Shown here in pieces: positions 15,812 to 25,170 of a DNA stretch of 64,000 nt (positions are counted from its first letter, which is position 1; each line of letters begins with the position of its first letter). The DNA comes from Bacteroidota bacterium (lineage in GTDB: Bacteria; Bacteroidota; Bacteroidia; Bacteroidales; Lentimicrobiaceae): contig JAEZDY010000001.1 in NCBI GenBank assembly GCA_023417935.1, positions 124,001 to 188,000 on the forward strand, given 5' to 3'. Made by a program: the position numbers and the translations under genes. The notes under the pieces are model-generated. The model searched no databases, was not told the origin of the DNA, and saw nothing but the letters and a program-made list of their open reading frames with translations.

Positions 15812-15972
15812 CTGTTGATTGAAATTTACACTTTGATTTTCCATTGTCAGTTAGCCTTTATAAGATGTTTAGTATAGTAAAGTTAAACAAATTCCCTATA
15901 TATGCAGGTATTTACATGTAACATTTTAAGATACATTATAAGCTAAAATAGAGCACATTGTTTAAAAACCTG

Positions 15973-15980
15973 TACCTTTG
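15973..15980 (+). promoter_or_regulatory. -7 box upstream of methylmalonyl-CoA mutase genes
   Basis: TACCTTTG fits TAnnTTTG and sits about 110 bases before the mutA start, implying a leader of roughly 100 nt. A -33 TTG is not found at N19-21. Confidence 0.4.
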
Positions 15981-16089
15981 CACCGGTTTTTTCAAAACAA
16001 ACAGGCTACCACTACCAAGGTGTTAGATACTCTGCTTTAAAAGCCAACAGACATTGCCAAAGTTAATAAAACAAACATATATACCCTCA

Positions 16090-18066
16090 ATGGACAATAT
16101 GGAAAACGACAAAAAGCCAAAAGGTTTATTTTCAGAATTCCCACCTGTAACCAGGGAGCAGTGGGAAGAGAGGATACAACAGGACCTTAAGGGCGCTGAC
16201 TACGAAAAGAAACTGGTATGGAAAACTGCGGAAGGAATAAGCGTAAAGCCCTATTATCGTGCTGAAGATCTTCAGAATATAAAGCAGATGTTTGCTTCAC
16301 TGCCAGGGCAATATCCTTATGTACGGGGAACTAATAATGTAAACAACCAATGGCTCATTGCCCAGGATGTTGAAACTTCAGATATTGTAAAAGCAAATTA
16401 CCTTGCAAAGGATGCAACCCGTCGTGGCGCTGATGCGGTGCTTTTAAATGTTTCAGAGGTAAATACCGCAAAGGATATGACCGCATTGCTTGACGGCATT
16501 GAACTTGATAAGGTAACATTGCTGTTCAACAGTGCCCCTTCATACGAAAACCTTTTGCTTAACCTTGATGAGAGTTTGATCTCTTCAGGCTATGACAGTG
16601 CAACGATTAAAGGAGTATTTGACTTTGATCCGCTAAGTTATTTATTGCTTAATGGCAATTTCTACAATTCAGAGGATGGCGATTTACTTGAAGGTGCCCA
16701 GTTGCTTAAGGATGCAGCACGTTCACTTAAAGAGTTTAAAGTGCTGAGTGTTAACGGTCAGTATTTCCACAATGCCGGTTCAACCTTAGTACAGGAGTTG
16801 GCATTTGCGCTGGCCTCAGGTAATGAATACCTTGCCTGGTATACCACAAAAGGTTTCACTGCCGATGAAGTGGCCTCAAAGATGACTTTCCACTTTGCCA
16901 CAGGATCAAACTATTTCATGGAAATAGCCAAGTTGCGTGCAGCACGACTTTTATGGGCTCAGATTGTAAATGCCTATAAACCTGCATCGCAAGAGTCGCA
17001 GAAAATGTATATCCATTCGCTTACCTCAAGCTGGAACAAGTCGATATACGATCCTTTTGTTAACATGCTTCGTACTACTACTGAAGCTATGTCGGCAGCT
17101 CTTGGTAATGCTGATATTATCACAGTGCTTCCATTTGATATGAACTATCAGGAACCTGATGATCTGTCGCTGAGAATGGCACGTAACCAACAGATAATTC
17201 TGAAGGAAGAGTCGAATCTTGACAAGGTAATTGATCCTGCTGCAGGTTCCTATTACATTGATAATCTAACGGCTTCACTAGCTGAGGCTGCCTGGAAATT
17301 ATTCATGCAGGTTGAAGAGAAAGGCGGAATGCTTGCTGCTATAAAGGAAGGTTTCGTACAGGATGAAATTGCTGCTTCAGCCAAAAAGAAGAAAGATGAC
17401 ATTGCCAACAGGCGTACACTGGTGCTTGGCACCAACCAGCACCCCAATCTTAATGAGCGTATGCTTGAAAAGATACAGATGGAACCAGGTACTGAAGATG
17501 CAGAGGACTATATGGGGGAAGATGATATAGATGATTATGAAATAGAAGATCATGACGAAACTGCAGGTATTCCTTTCAGGAAGCCGCAGTATAAGACTAT
17601 TGAAACATCAAGGGGTGCTGATGAGTTTGAGGACCTGAGGCTGGCAACAGAAATATGGGAAAATGAAGGTAACAAACGCCCGGCTGTATTTATGCTTACA
17701 TATGGAAACCCTGCTATGCGTAAAGCAAGAGCTGCTTTTAGTTCAAGCTTCTTTGGTGTTGCAGGGTATCGTATACTTGACAACGCCGGCTTTAGTTCAA
17801 CTGACGAAGGAATAAGGGCAGCTGTTGACAGTGGCGCAGAAATAGTAGTGATTTGCAGCTCAGATGAGGAATATGCTGAATCAGCAGCCGATATCACTAG
17901 TTCAATTAAAGCCTTGAAACCTGATGTGATCGTAGTTGTTGCCGGCTTTCCAAAGGATATTACTGATAGCCTGAAGGCTGCAGGTGTGGATGAATTCATT
18001 CATGTTAAAAGCAATTTATTAACAACACTGTATGGCTTCCAGCAAAAACTGGAAGTGATGCTTTAG
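16090..18066 (+). CDS. mutA: Methylmalonyl-CoA mutase small (beta) subunit
   Basis: The 658-residue non-catalytic subunit of the adenosylcobalamin-dependent mutase that interconverts succinyl-CoA and methylmalonyl-CoA. The N-terminus GLFSEFPPVTREQWEERIQ and DLKGADYEKKLVWKT are family hallmarks. The TIM-barrel region ends near 450. After an acidic Asp/Glu linker (about 475-500) a C-terminal cobalamin-fold domain remains (VFMLTYGNPAMRKARAAF, VIVVVAGFP) without the DxHxxG motif, as expected for this subunit. An in-frame TTG at 16054 is unlikely as start; ATG 16090 or 16099 fits homologues. mutB follows after 11 bases, so the two form an operon making a heterodimer. Confidence 0.95.
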   Translation: MDNMENDKKPKGLFSEFPPVTREQWEERIQQDLKGADYEKKLVWKTAEGISVKPYYRAEDLQNIKQMFASLPGQYPYVRGTNNVNNQWLIAQDVETSDIVKANYLAKDATRRGADAVLLNVSEVNTAKDMTALLDGIELDKVTLLFNSAPSYENLLLNLDESLISSGYDSATIKGVFDFDPLSYLLLNGNFYNSEDGDLLEGAQLLKDAARSLKEFKVLSVNGQYFHNAGSTLVQELAFALASGNEYLAWYTTKGFTADEVASKMTFHFATGSNYFMEIAKLRAARLLWAQIVNAYKPASQESQKMYIHSLTSSWNKSIYDPFVNMLRTTTEAMSAALGNADIITVLPFDMNYQEPDDLSLRMARNQQIILKEESNLDKVIDPAAGSYYIDNLTASLAEAAWKLFMQVEEKGGMLAAIKEGFVQDEIAASAKKKKDDIANRRTLVLGTNQHPNLNERMLEKIQMEPGTEDAEDYMGEDDIDDYEIEDHDETAGIPFRKPQYKTIETSRGADEFEDLRLATEIWENEGNKRPAVFMLTYGNPAMRKARAAFSSSFFGVAGYRILDNAGFSSTDEGIRAAVDSGAEIVVICSSDEEYAESAADITSSIKALKPDVIVVVAGFPKDITDSLKAAGVDEFIHVKSNLLTTLYGFQQKLEVML

Positions 18067-18077
18067 AAAGATAAACT

Positions 18078-20291
18078 ATGCGTCCCGATTTTAAAAATAT
18101 AAAAGTGCTGACTGGTGAATATCATTCAGTCGCCAAAGATAATACTGGAGCAAGCCGGTCAGTTGACAAAGAAATGACTTTAGAAAGTCAATCAGTCAAT
18201 GAAAAAAACACGGCGGCACAGCAGAGTACTGAGTGGATGACTACTGAACAGATTCCTGTAAAGCCTGTGTATACTGAGGCTGACCTTGCCAACATGGAGC
18301 ACCTTAATTATGCAGCGGGTATAGTGCCATTCCTCCGTGGGCCCTACAGCACCATGTATGTAATGAAACCATGGACTATAAGGCAATACGCAGGTTTCTC
18401 AACTGCCGAAGAGTCGAATGCCTTTTACCGCCGTAACCTTGCTGCAGGGCAAATGGGATTATCAGTAGCTTTTGACCTGGCAACTCACAGGGGATACGAC
18501 TCTGACCATGAACGGGTAGTAGGTGATGTTGGTAAGGCAGGGGTGGCCATTGATTCTATCCTTGATATGAAGATACTGTTTGACCAAATTCCCCTCGATA
18601 AAATGTCGGTTTCAATGACCATGAATGGTGCAGTACTTCCCGTACTCGCCTTTTACATAGTTGCTGCCGAAGAACAGGGCGTTTCAATGGACAAACTCAG
18701 TGGTACCATACAAAATGACATTCTTAAGGAGTTCATGGTAAGGAACACATACATCTATCCTCCGGCACCGAGTATGCGCATCATAGCCGATATCTTTGAA
18801 TTCACTTCAAGGAACATGAAGAAGTTCAACTCCATATCCATTAGTGGTTATCACATGCAGGAAGCAGGTGCTACTGCTGATATTGAACTTGCGTACACAC
18901 TTGCCGACGGCTTAGAATATATCAGGACAGGTATTCATGCAGGCATTCCGGTTGACGCCTTTGCACCCCGGCTTTCATTCTTCTGGGGAGTAGGTATGAA
19001 CCACTTCATGGAAATCGCCAAGATGCGTGCAGCAAGGCTTCTGTGGGCCAAGATAGTGAAGCAGTTCAATCCGAAGGACGATAAATCGATGGCCTTGCGT
19101 ACACATTGCCAAACATCAGGCTGGAGTCTTACAGAACAGGATCCATTCAATAATGTAACACGTACTGCTGTGGAGGCACTGGCTGCAGCACTCGGTCATA
19201 CACAAAGTCTGCACACCAATGCGCTTGATGAAGCGATAGCATTGCCAACTGATTTCTCCGCACGTATTGCCCGGAACACGCAGATATACCTGCAGGAAGA
19301 AACAAATATTACCAAAGTGGTTGACCCATGGGCAGGTTCTTATTACGTGGAATCATTGACACAAGAGATAGCGCATAAGGCATGGAAACTCATTGAAGAA
19401 GTTGAAGCTCTTGGTGGTATGGCTAAAGCTATTGAAACCGGCATTCCAAAAATGCGCATTGAAGAGGCTGCAGCACGTAAGCAGGCACGCATTGACTCAG
19501 GCAGGGATACCATTGTAGGTGTGAACAAATACAGGCTTGCTAAGGAAGATCCAATTGAAACGCTCGAAGTTGATAATACCGCTGTTAGGGAAGCCCAGTT
19601 GCGACGTTTAGCCGTACTCAAAGCTAACCGTAACAACGAAGAAGTTCAGCAGTCGCTTGATGCATTAACAAGTGCCGCTGAATCAGGCGAAGGCAATCTG
19701 CTTGCCCTGGCCATAGATGCTGCACGCAAGAGGGCCTCGTTAGGTGAAATATCAATGGCACTAGAAAAAGTTTATGGGAGGTACAAAGCAGTGATACGTT
19801 CAATTTCAGGAGTATACTCCTCAGAGTCGCAGGACGACAGCAGCTTTAAGAAAGCCAGTGAACTGGCCGACAAGTTTGCAGAGCTCGAAGGTCGACGCCC
19901 TCGTATTATGATCGCCAAAATGGGGCAGGATGGTCACGACCGTGGAGCTAAGGTAGTGGCAACAGGCTATGCCGACATAGGTTTTGATGTAGACATCGGA
20001 CCACTGTTCCAAACACCGGCAGAAGCAGCAAGGCAGGCCGTAGAAAATGATGTGCATGTACTTGGCGTATCCAGTTTGGCAGCGGGTCACAAAACATTGG
20101 TGCCACAGGTAATTGAAGAGCTTAAGAAACTTGGTCGCGAAGATATCATGGTGATTGTTGGTGGTGTAATACCGCCACAGGATTATGATTTCCTTTATAA
20201 GGCAGGCGCAATGGCTATATTCGGACCTGGTACTATTATTCCTGATGCTGCTATCAGGATGCTTGAAATCATGATTGAGTCAAGGAAGTAG
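18078..20291 (+). CDS. mutB: Methylmalonyl-CoA mutase large (alpha) subunit
   Basis: The 737-residue catalytic subunit. The barrel carries PWTIRQYAGFSTAEESN (about 98-114), VAFDLATHRGYDSD and the substrate-channel region SGYHMQEAGA. The C-terminal domain (about 600-737) binds cobalamin base-off through GQDGHDRGAKV, with the axial-ligand His at about residue 620, and ends with GPGTIIPDAA. The N-terminal 60 residues include a Ser/Asn/Glu-rich segment somewhat longer than in many homologues. The enzyme needs B12, which the riboswitch-controlled btuB/btuG locus at 35-38.8 kb could supply. In Bacteroidota it works in the succinate-propionate pathway or in propionyl-CoA use. Confidence 0.96.
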   Translation: MRPDFKNIKVLTGEYHSVAKDNTGASRSVDKEMTLESQSVNEKNTAAQQSTEWMTTEQIPVKPVYTEADLANMEHLNYAAGIVPFLRGPYSTMYVMKPWTIRQYAGFSTAEESNAFYRRNLAAGQMGLSVAFDLATHRGYDSDHERVVGDVGKAGVAIDSILDMKILFDQIPLDKMSVSMTMNGAVLPVLAFYIVAAEEQGVSMDKLSGTIQNDILKEFMVRNTYIYPPAPSMRIIADIFEFTSRNMKKFNSISISGYHMQEAGATADIELAYTLADGLEYIRTGIHAGIPVDAFAPRLSFFWGVGMNHFMEIAKMRAARLLWAKIVKQFNPKDDKSMALRTHCQTSGWSLTEQDPFNNVTRTAVEALAAALGHTQSLHTNALDEAIALPTDFSARIARNTQIYLQEETNITKVVDPWAGSYYVESLTQEIAHKAWKLIEEVEALGGMAKAIETGIPKMRIEEAAARKQARIDSGRDTIVGVNKYRLAKEDPIETLEVDNTAVREAQLRRLAVLKANRNNEEVQQSLDALTSAAESGEGNLLALAIDAARKRASLGEISMALEKVYGRYKAVIRSISGVYSSESQDDSSFKKASELADKFAELEGRRPRIMIAKMGQDGHDRGAKVVATGYADIGFDVDIGPLFQTPAEAARQAVENDVHVLGVSSLAAGHKTLVPQVIEELKKLGREDIMVIVGGVIPPQDYDFLYKAGAMAIFGPGTIIPDAAIRMLEIMIESRK

Positions 20292-20376
20292 TACTGCACT
20301 TCAAGTCATAGTTTCCGGAGGTATTTTTTTGTGCCTTTTTATTCTTAATTTATGTAAAAGCTATCGATAAAAATAG

Positions 20377-20384
20377 TAACTTTG
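20377..20384 (+). promoter_or_regulatory. -7 box upstream of gyrB
   Basis: TAACTTTG fits TAnnTTTG, 33 bases before the ATG at 20417. No -33 TTG at the expected position. Confidence 0.35.
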
Positions 20385-20416
20385 CTAATCTACTAAAATT
20401 TACTATATTATTGAAT

Positions 20417-22408
20417 ATGAGCGATTTAAACAAAGACGCTGGAGTAAAGAATTCTAGTCCTGCAAACGGAAACAGCAACGGTAATTATACAGCTGAGAAT
20501 ATTCAGGTACTCGAGGGTCTTGAGGCGGTACGTAAGCGTCCTGCCATGTATATTGGTGATATAAGTGAACGTGGTTTACATCACCTGGTGTATGAAGTTA
20601 TTGACAATTCAATTGATGAGGCTCTGGCAGGATACTGCGATAATATTGAAGTATACATCCATAAAGACAATTCAATTACGGTAAGTGATAACGGCCGTGG
20701 TATTCCCACCGATTATCATGAAAAGGAGAAGAAATCGGCACTTGAGGTTGTAATGACCGTATTGCATGCTGGTGGTAAGTTTGATAAGGGATCGTATAAG
20801 GTATCAGGCGGTTTGCACGGTGTAGGGGTATCCTGTGTAAACGCGCTTTCTACCATGCTTAAGGTTACGGTTCACCGTGAAGGAAAGATATTTGAACAGG
20901 AGTATCATATTGGAAAGCCACTTTATCCGGTAAGGGTAGTAGGTGAGACTGACCGCACCGGTACAATAGTACATTTCAGGCCTGATGATAATATCTTTAC
21001 TACCCTGGTTTATGATGTGGAGATTCTGAAATCACGTATCAGGGAGCTAGCCTTCCTGAACAAGGGGATCAGGCTTTCTATCACTGACGAGCGCGCTATG
21101 GAGGAAGAAGGTGTTTCTTCCATCCACACTTTCTACTCCGAAAAAGGATTGCTTGATTTTATTGAATACCTCGATGGCATGCGTGAAAAGCTGATGCCTG
21201 AGCCTATTTATATTGAGGGGGAGAGGAATGAAATACCCGTTGAACTGTCAATGCAGTACAACACATCATTCAGTGAGAACATTCACTCGTATGTGAATAA
21301 TATCAACACACATGAAGGTGGTACCCACCTGGCAGGCTTCAGAAGGGCATTAACCCGCACACTGAAGTCATATGCTGATAAATCAGGGATGCTTAAGAAC
21401 CTCAAGTTTGATATCAGTGGTGATGACTTCCGTGAAGGGCTTACAGCTATTATCTCTGTGAAGGTGCAGGAGCCTCAGTTTGAAGGACAAACCAAAACCA
21501 AGTTGGGTAACAACGAAGTAATGGGTGCCGTGGATACGCTGGTTTCTGAATTACTCAATTACTACCTTGAAGAACATCCTAAGGAAGCACGCACCATTGT
21601 TAATAAGGTTATACTTGCTGCTACTGCCCGTCATGCTGCTCGTAAAGCGCGTGAACTGGTGCAACGTAAGAATGTACTCACAGGTTCAGGTTTACCCGGT
21701 AAACTGGCCGACTGCCAGGAACGTGATCCCGAAAAATGTGAAATATACCTGGTGGAGGGTGATTCAGCGGGTGGTACTGCTAAGCAGGGTCGCGACAGAA
21801 AGTTCCAGGCTATACTTCCATTGAGGGGAAAAATCCTCAATGTGGAGAAAGCTATGCAGCATAAAATTTTCGACAGTGAGGAAATAAAAAATATTTTTAC
21901 GGCCCTGGGAGTAAGCATCGGCACTGAAGACGACAGTAAGGCACTTAACCTGGCAAAGCTTAGGTATCATAAGGTAGTTATTATGACTGATGCCGATGTT
22001 GACGGTAGTCACATTGCGACACTTATTCTTACATTCTTCTTCAGGTATATGAAGGAGTTGATAGAGAATGGCTACGTGTACATAGCAACCCCTCCGTTAT
22101 ATCTGTTAAAGAGAGGTAATACTGAAAGGTATTGCTGGACTGAGGAAGAGAGGGTAAGAACGGTTGCCGAACTATCTAATGGTAAAGAGAGTAACGTTCA
22201 TATTCAACGCTATAAAGGTCTTGGTGAAATGAATGCTGAACAACTCTGGCTTACTACCATGAACCCTGAATTCCGCACACTGCGTCAGGTCACTATTGAC
22301 AATGGAACAGAAGCTGATCGTATTTTCTCGATGCTTATGGGCGATGAAGTACCTCCAAGGCGTGAGTTTATTGAGGCAAATGCTAAATACGCAAAAATTG
22401 ACGTGTAA
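20417..22408 (+). CDS. gyrB: DNA gyrase subunit B
   Basis: The 663-residue ATPase subunit of type IIA topoisomerase that introduces negative supercoils. The GHKL ATPase domain has the phrase VRKRPAMYIGD (about 41-51), EVIDNSIDEALAGYC, the ATP-site DNGRGIP and the lid motif GGLHGVGVSCVNALS. The transducer domain is followed by TOPRIM: EGDSAGGTAKQGRDR (about 445-460) and the metal Asp residues in DADVDGSHI. The C-terminus has QRYKGLGEMNAEQLW. Length is normal for Bacteroidota GyrB. A ParE identity is less likely because the LxGKILNVEKA and tail sequences are gyrase-type. ATG 20417 is preferred to an in-frame TTG two codons upstream. Confidence 0.95.
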   Translation: MSDLNKDAGVKNSSPANGNSNGNYTAENIQVLEGLEAVRKRPAMYIGDISERGLHHLVYEVIDNSIDEALAGYCDNIEVYIHKDNSITVSDNGRGIPTDYHEKEKKSALEVVMTVLHAGGKFDKGSYKVSGGLHGVGVSCVNALSTMLKVTVHREGKIFEQEYHIGKPLYPVRVVGETDRTGTIVHFRPDDNIFTTLVYDVEILKSRIRELAFLNKGIRLSITDERAMEEEGVSSIHTFYSEKGLLDFIEYLDGMREKLMPEPIYIEGERNEIPVELSMQYNTSFSENIHSYVNNINTHEGGTHLAGFRRALTRTLKSYADKSGMLKNLKFDISGDDFREGLTAIISVKVQEPQFEGQTKTKLGNNEVMGAVDTLVSELLNYYLEEHPKEARTIVNKVILAATARHAARKARELVQRKNVLTGSGLPGKLADCQERDPEKCEIYLVEGDSAGGTAKQGRDRKFQAILPLRGKILNVEKAMQHKIFDSEEIKNIFTALGVSIGTEDDSKALNLAKLRYHKVVIMTDADVDGSHIATLILTFFFRYMKELIENGYVYIATPPLYLLKRGNTERYCWTEEERVRTVAELSNGKESNVHIQRYKGLGEMNAEQLWLTTMNPEFRTLRQVTIDNGTEADRIFSMLMGDEVPPRREFIEANAKYAKIDV

Positions 22409-22508
22409 TTAAAGTAAGAATTTACTGTAGTAACAGCAAGAATCGCTGTTGATACGTAAAGAAGATACTGTAGTTACAGGAAGGTCATAGCAATGTATAC
22501 ATATACAC

Positions 22509-22535
22509 AAAAGAGCGGGTGCATGCCGGCTCTTT
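22509..22535 (+). terminator. Putative terminator after gyrB
   Basis: AAAGAGC (22510-22516 region) pairs with GCTCTTT with an internal GGG/CC extension, then TCTGTT. A moderate hairpin about 100 bases after the gyrB stop. Confidence 0.45.
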
Positions 22536-22605
22536 CTGTTAGTTTAAATCACTTTGGCACATCAGTTGTTGATGTGGTAAATAGTTAACCAAACTAAATA
22601 TTGAC

Positions 22606-23094
22606 ATGAAAAAGTTATTCCTTCTTATCTTAATGATAGGAACATTCAGCTTCGTGGCTGAGGCACAGAATTACCGGACCGGATTGGGTGCTCGTTTAGG
22701 GCCATTTAATGGTATTACTGTAAAACATTTTGTATCACCATCAAATGCAATTGAGGGCATTGCCTCTTTCAGGTGGCGAGGTTTCACTGTAACCGGACTG
22801 TATGAATGGCAAAGACCCATCAACGGTGCTGCCGGACTTGATTACTTCCTGGGGATAGGCGGACATATAAGCTCTGTTGATCCCGACTCATACTGGAAAT
22901 ATTACAAGTATGATGATGGACCTTATGATCATTATTTCACCGTTATTGGAGTTGATTTTATTGCAGGATTGGAATACACGTTTGCTGAAGTGCCTTTTAA
23001 CGTTGGTCTGGACTGGAAACCGGCCATTAACTTTGGTGGATACAGATGGTGGGCTGATGGTTTAGCACTTTCTATCAGGTATACTATCAAATAA
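22606..23094 (+). CDS. Small outer-membrane beta-barrel-like protein, unknown
   Basis: A 162-residue protein with a clear signal peptide (MKKLFLLILMIGTFSFVAEAQ). The rest is rich in aromatic and Gly residues with alternating strands (YRTGLGARLGPFNGITVKHF, FFLGIGGHISS-like segments, VDFIAGLEYTF, GLDWKPAINFGG) and a terminal LSIRYTIK. This is typical of a small eight-strand-type barrel of the OmpA/OmpW size class. No known family is recognised with certainty. It converges on the porin gene with an 8-base gap. Confidence 0.65.
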   Translation: MKKLFLLILMIGTFSFVAEAQNYRTGLGARLGPFNGITVKHFVSPSNAIEGIASFRWRGFTVTGLYEWQRPINGAAGLDYFLGIGGHISSVDPDSYWKYYKYDDGPYDHYFTVIGVDFIAGLEYTFAEVPFNVGLDWKPAINFGGYRWWADGLALSIRYTIK

Positions 23095-23102
23095 ATCTTA
23101 TA

Positions 23103-25091
23103 CTAGTCGTAAAATGCCCACGATATGCCAAATCGCAAACCTCTGTCGGGCATTGGGTAACCTGGTATCATGATATAATCGTAATCCATCATGCCTGCAT
23201 TCAGGTGTTTCATCATCAGGAACATTCGGGCCCTCTTAACCCTTATGTTGATGAAGGCGTCAACATAGGGATATCCCCCGGTTTGAATTGAGTTCTGAAC
23301 ATGAAATGCTCTGAGGGCAGGCATATATGCATCCTCATAGAATGGAGTGTTAAACATTACGGCAAAGCCTCCCTGAAGATAGAGTGCCCTTTTAAACAAT
23401 GCGCGTGAGTAATATAATGATGCACGTCCTGCAAACTGGGGCAGGTTTATCACTCCTTGTTTAGATGAATTCTGGACTACTCCGTAAAGCTGTGATTCAA
23501 AATGTCGCCATTTTAAGTCAGCAAATGCCCAAATCTGAGTAACAGCCACTGATCCTTGCTCCTTTATAGGATGTGACAATGTATCAAGATACACATAATC
23601 AGTGATATTAGTAACATTGAATCCTGCTTTAAGAACCCTGTGCTCATATGATGCCTTGAAGCTTAGTGTTGTTTGTTGCCCGAAAGCATTGTCCCAACTG
23701 AAATGGTTTGAGTAGTGATACTGATAAAGATAGAAAGGCTGCTCAATAGTCAGAGATGCACTTGCTTTCAGGTTCCCCCAATTATCAGAATTGTCATAAC
23801 CAGGCAAGGTCAATAATCCGCTTATGCCTTTATCACCATTAAAAGGGCTTCCGGTAGTTGCCCATATCATACCTTCTGCTTTCGCCAATCCAAAGGCATT
23901 TGCAGCCAGATAACCATATGGTGTAAGCCTGTTGAAGTTGCGTTTGATCGTATCATTTCTGTATGTACCTGATATATGTTCAACTCCTGCTCTGATCAGT
24001 ACTGCTTTTGAAGATCCCCGTGCTCTGCCTACGCCGGCCTCAAATGACAGGTCGTTTGACAATTCATGGTAATACACCGAATCAACAGTTTTAACTGAAT
24101 CAATAAGTATTTGACGGTAAAAACCTTCTTCAGGATCATTATCAGTATACCTGTGGGCATTTCGGGAATAGCTGATAGTGTGCCTGATAAAGTTGCTTCT
24201 TTCAGGGTTATAATACCTGTGAAGTCTTTTAGGGCCAATTGTGTCAGATCTAAGGCTATCAGTAACCGGGTTTCTCCTCACTTTGCCAAAGTAATAGAAC
24301 TGCCGTGCCTGAAAACCGCTCTCTTTCGTGAAGTTGTCAGCATTCTTCAGGTAAATGGGTATTCGTTTCCTATCGGTTTCAGTGTTATTAGCAAAGAGCG
24401 ATATCCTGCGTACACCGCCGTTCTCTCGCCATCGTATCCTACTGCTATGATAATTGCCAAGTACCACATAATTCTCTTTCTCATTCACATATTGAGCGGT
24501 ACCTGCAAATGACATGTCATCCGACTTTTGCCTTTGATAGAGTCCTAAAGAGTTAACCAGGTCAACATCGAGTCCCAGCGTTAATCCGCCTGCAATATTC
24601 TGGGAATGTGTGAACCTGAATAATTGTTCTTTACCTGGGCCTGTAGAATAAAAGATATTGGTATAAGGGCCTGTGGTTTGATAGTATTTTATATTTCTGT
24701 TTATGAATTTATACAAGGTGTAATCAAACGGTGTGAACCTGAAACCTGAATACTCAGGCAGTGAAAAAACCATTGAACGATATGCAAGCCCCGCATTACC
24801 GGTTAAACCGTAAAGTGATGTAGCACTTTCTGTAGGAAGATAATAGTTAAATCCGTTTAAAACTGTATCATTAAGCCTGATTATCTTTTCACCGGGCCAC
24901 CTGTCATTTAGCTGAGTAAAGAATATTGATGCTGTATCAGGTGATTGAATGAAGTTCTTATCTCCATTGCTATTAACAGTGGTATTAACATTTGTGTTTG
25001 TTACAGGAGTCTCTTCTCTACCCTCAGGGTCCTGTGCAAAGGAAAATGGGATATATGCTGAAATAATTAAGAGCAGGGTAATAAACCGCAT
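23103..25091 (-). CDS. Putative porin (Bacteroidota Porin_10-type)
   Basis: The 662-residue outer-membrane protein has a signal peptide MRFITLLLIISAYIPFSFAQ. Many aromatic, amphipathic strands follow, and it ends in GLRFGISWAFYD, a C-terminal aromatic signature for barrel assembly. Phrases such as GLTLGLDVDLVNSLGLYQRQKSD and FINIRVKRARMFLMMKHLN fit the 'putative porin' family found in Bacteroidota. The start at 25091 is supported by the -7 box at 25128-25135; an ATG at 25130 would lie in the promoter. Solute specificity is unknown. Confidence 0.75.
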   Translation of the reverse strand: MRFITLLLIISAYIPFSFAQDPEGREETPVTNTNVNTTVNSNGDKNFIQSPDTASIFFTQLNDRWPGEKIIRLNDTVLNGFNYYLPTESATSLYGLTGNAGLAYRSMVFSLPEYSGFRFTPFDYTLYKFINRNIKYYQTTGPYTNIFYSTGPGKEQLFRFTHSQNIAGGLTLGLDVDLVNSLGLYQRQKSDDMSFAGTAQYVNEKENYVVLGNYHSSRIRWRENGGVRRISLFANNTETDRKRIPIYLKNADNFTKESGFQARQFYYFGKVRRNPVTDSLRSDTIGPKRLHRYYNPERSNFIRHTISYSRNAHRYTDNDPEEGFYRQILIDSVKTVDSVYYHELSNDLSFEAGVGRARGSSKAVLIRAGVEHISGTYRNDTIKRNFNRLTPYGYLAANAFGLAKAEGMIWATTGSPFNGDKGISGLLTLPGYDNSDNWGNLKASASLTIEQPFYLYQYHYSNHFSWDNAFGQQTTLSFKASYEHRVLKAGFNVTNITDYVYLDTLSHPIKEQGSVAVTQIWAFADLKWRHFESQLYGVVQNSSKQGVINLPQFAGRASLYYSRALFKRALYLQGGFAVMFNTPFYEDAYMPALRAFHVQNSIQTGGYPYVDAFINIRVKRARMFLMMKHLNAGMMDYDYIMIPGYPMPDRGLRFGISWAFYD

Positions 25092-25106
25092 ATATAAATG
25101 ATTAGC

Positions 25107-25135
25107 GTTGCATACAAAGGTTGCATGCAAAGATA
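25107..25135 (-). promoter_or_regulatory. Porin promoter with 13-nt tandem repeat
   Basis: The minus-strand -7 box TATCTTTG (plus 25128-25135) overlaps the second of two adjacent 13-nt repeats on the plus strand, GTTGCATACAAAG (25107-25119) and GTTGCATGCAAAG (25120-25132). The duplicated unit could be a regulator site covering the transcription start. Confidence 0.4.
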
Positions 25136-25170
25136 CTGCAATAGCTTAAACTAATATCCTGCACAAGTGA

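Noticed and set aside
25092..25130. Upstream ATG at 25130 for the porin
   Set aside because: It overlaps the -7 box; ATG 25091 directly begins a signal peptide.
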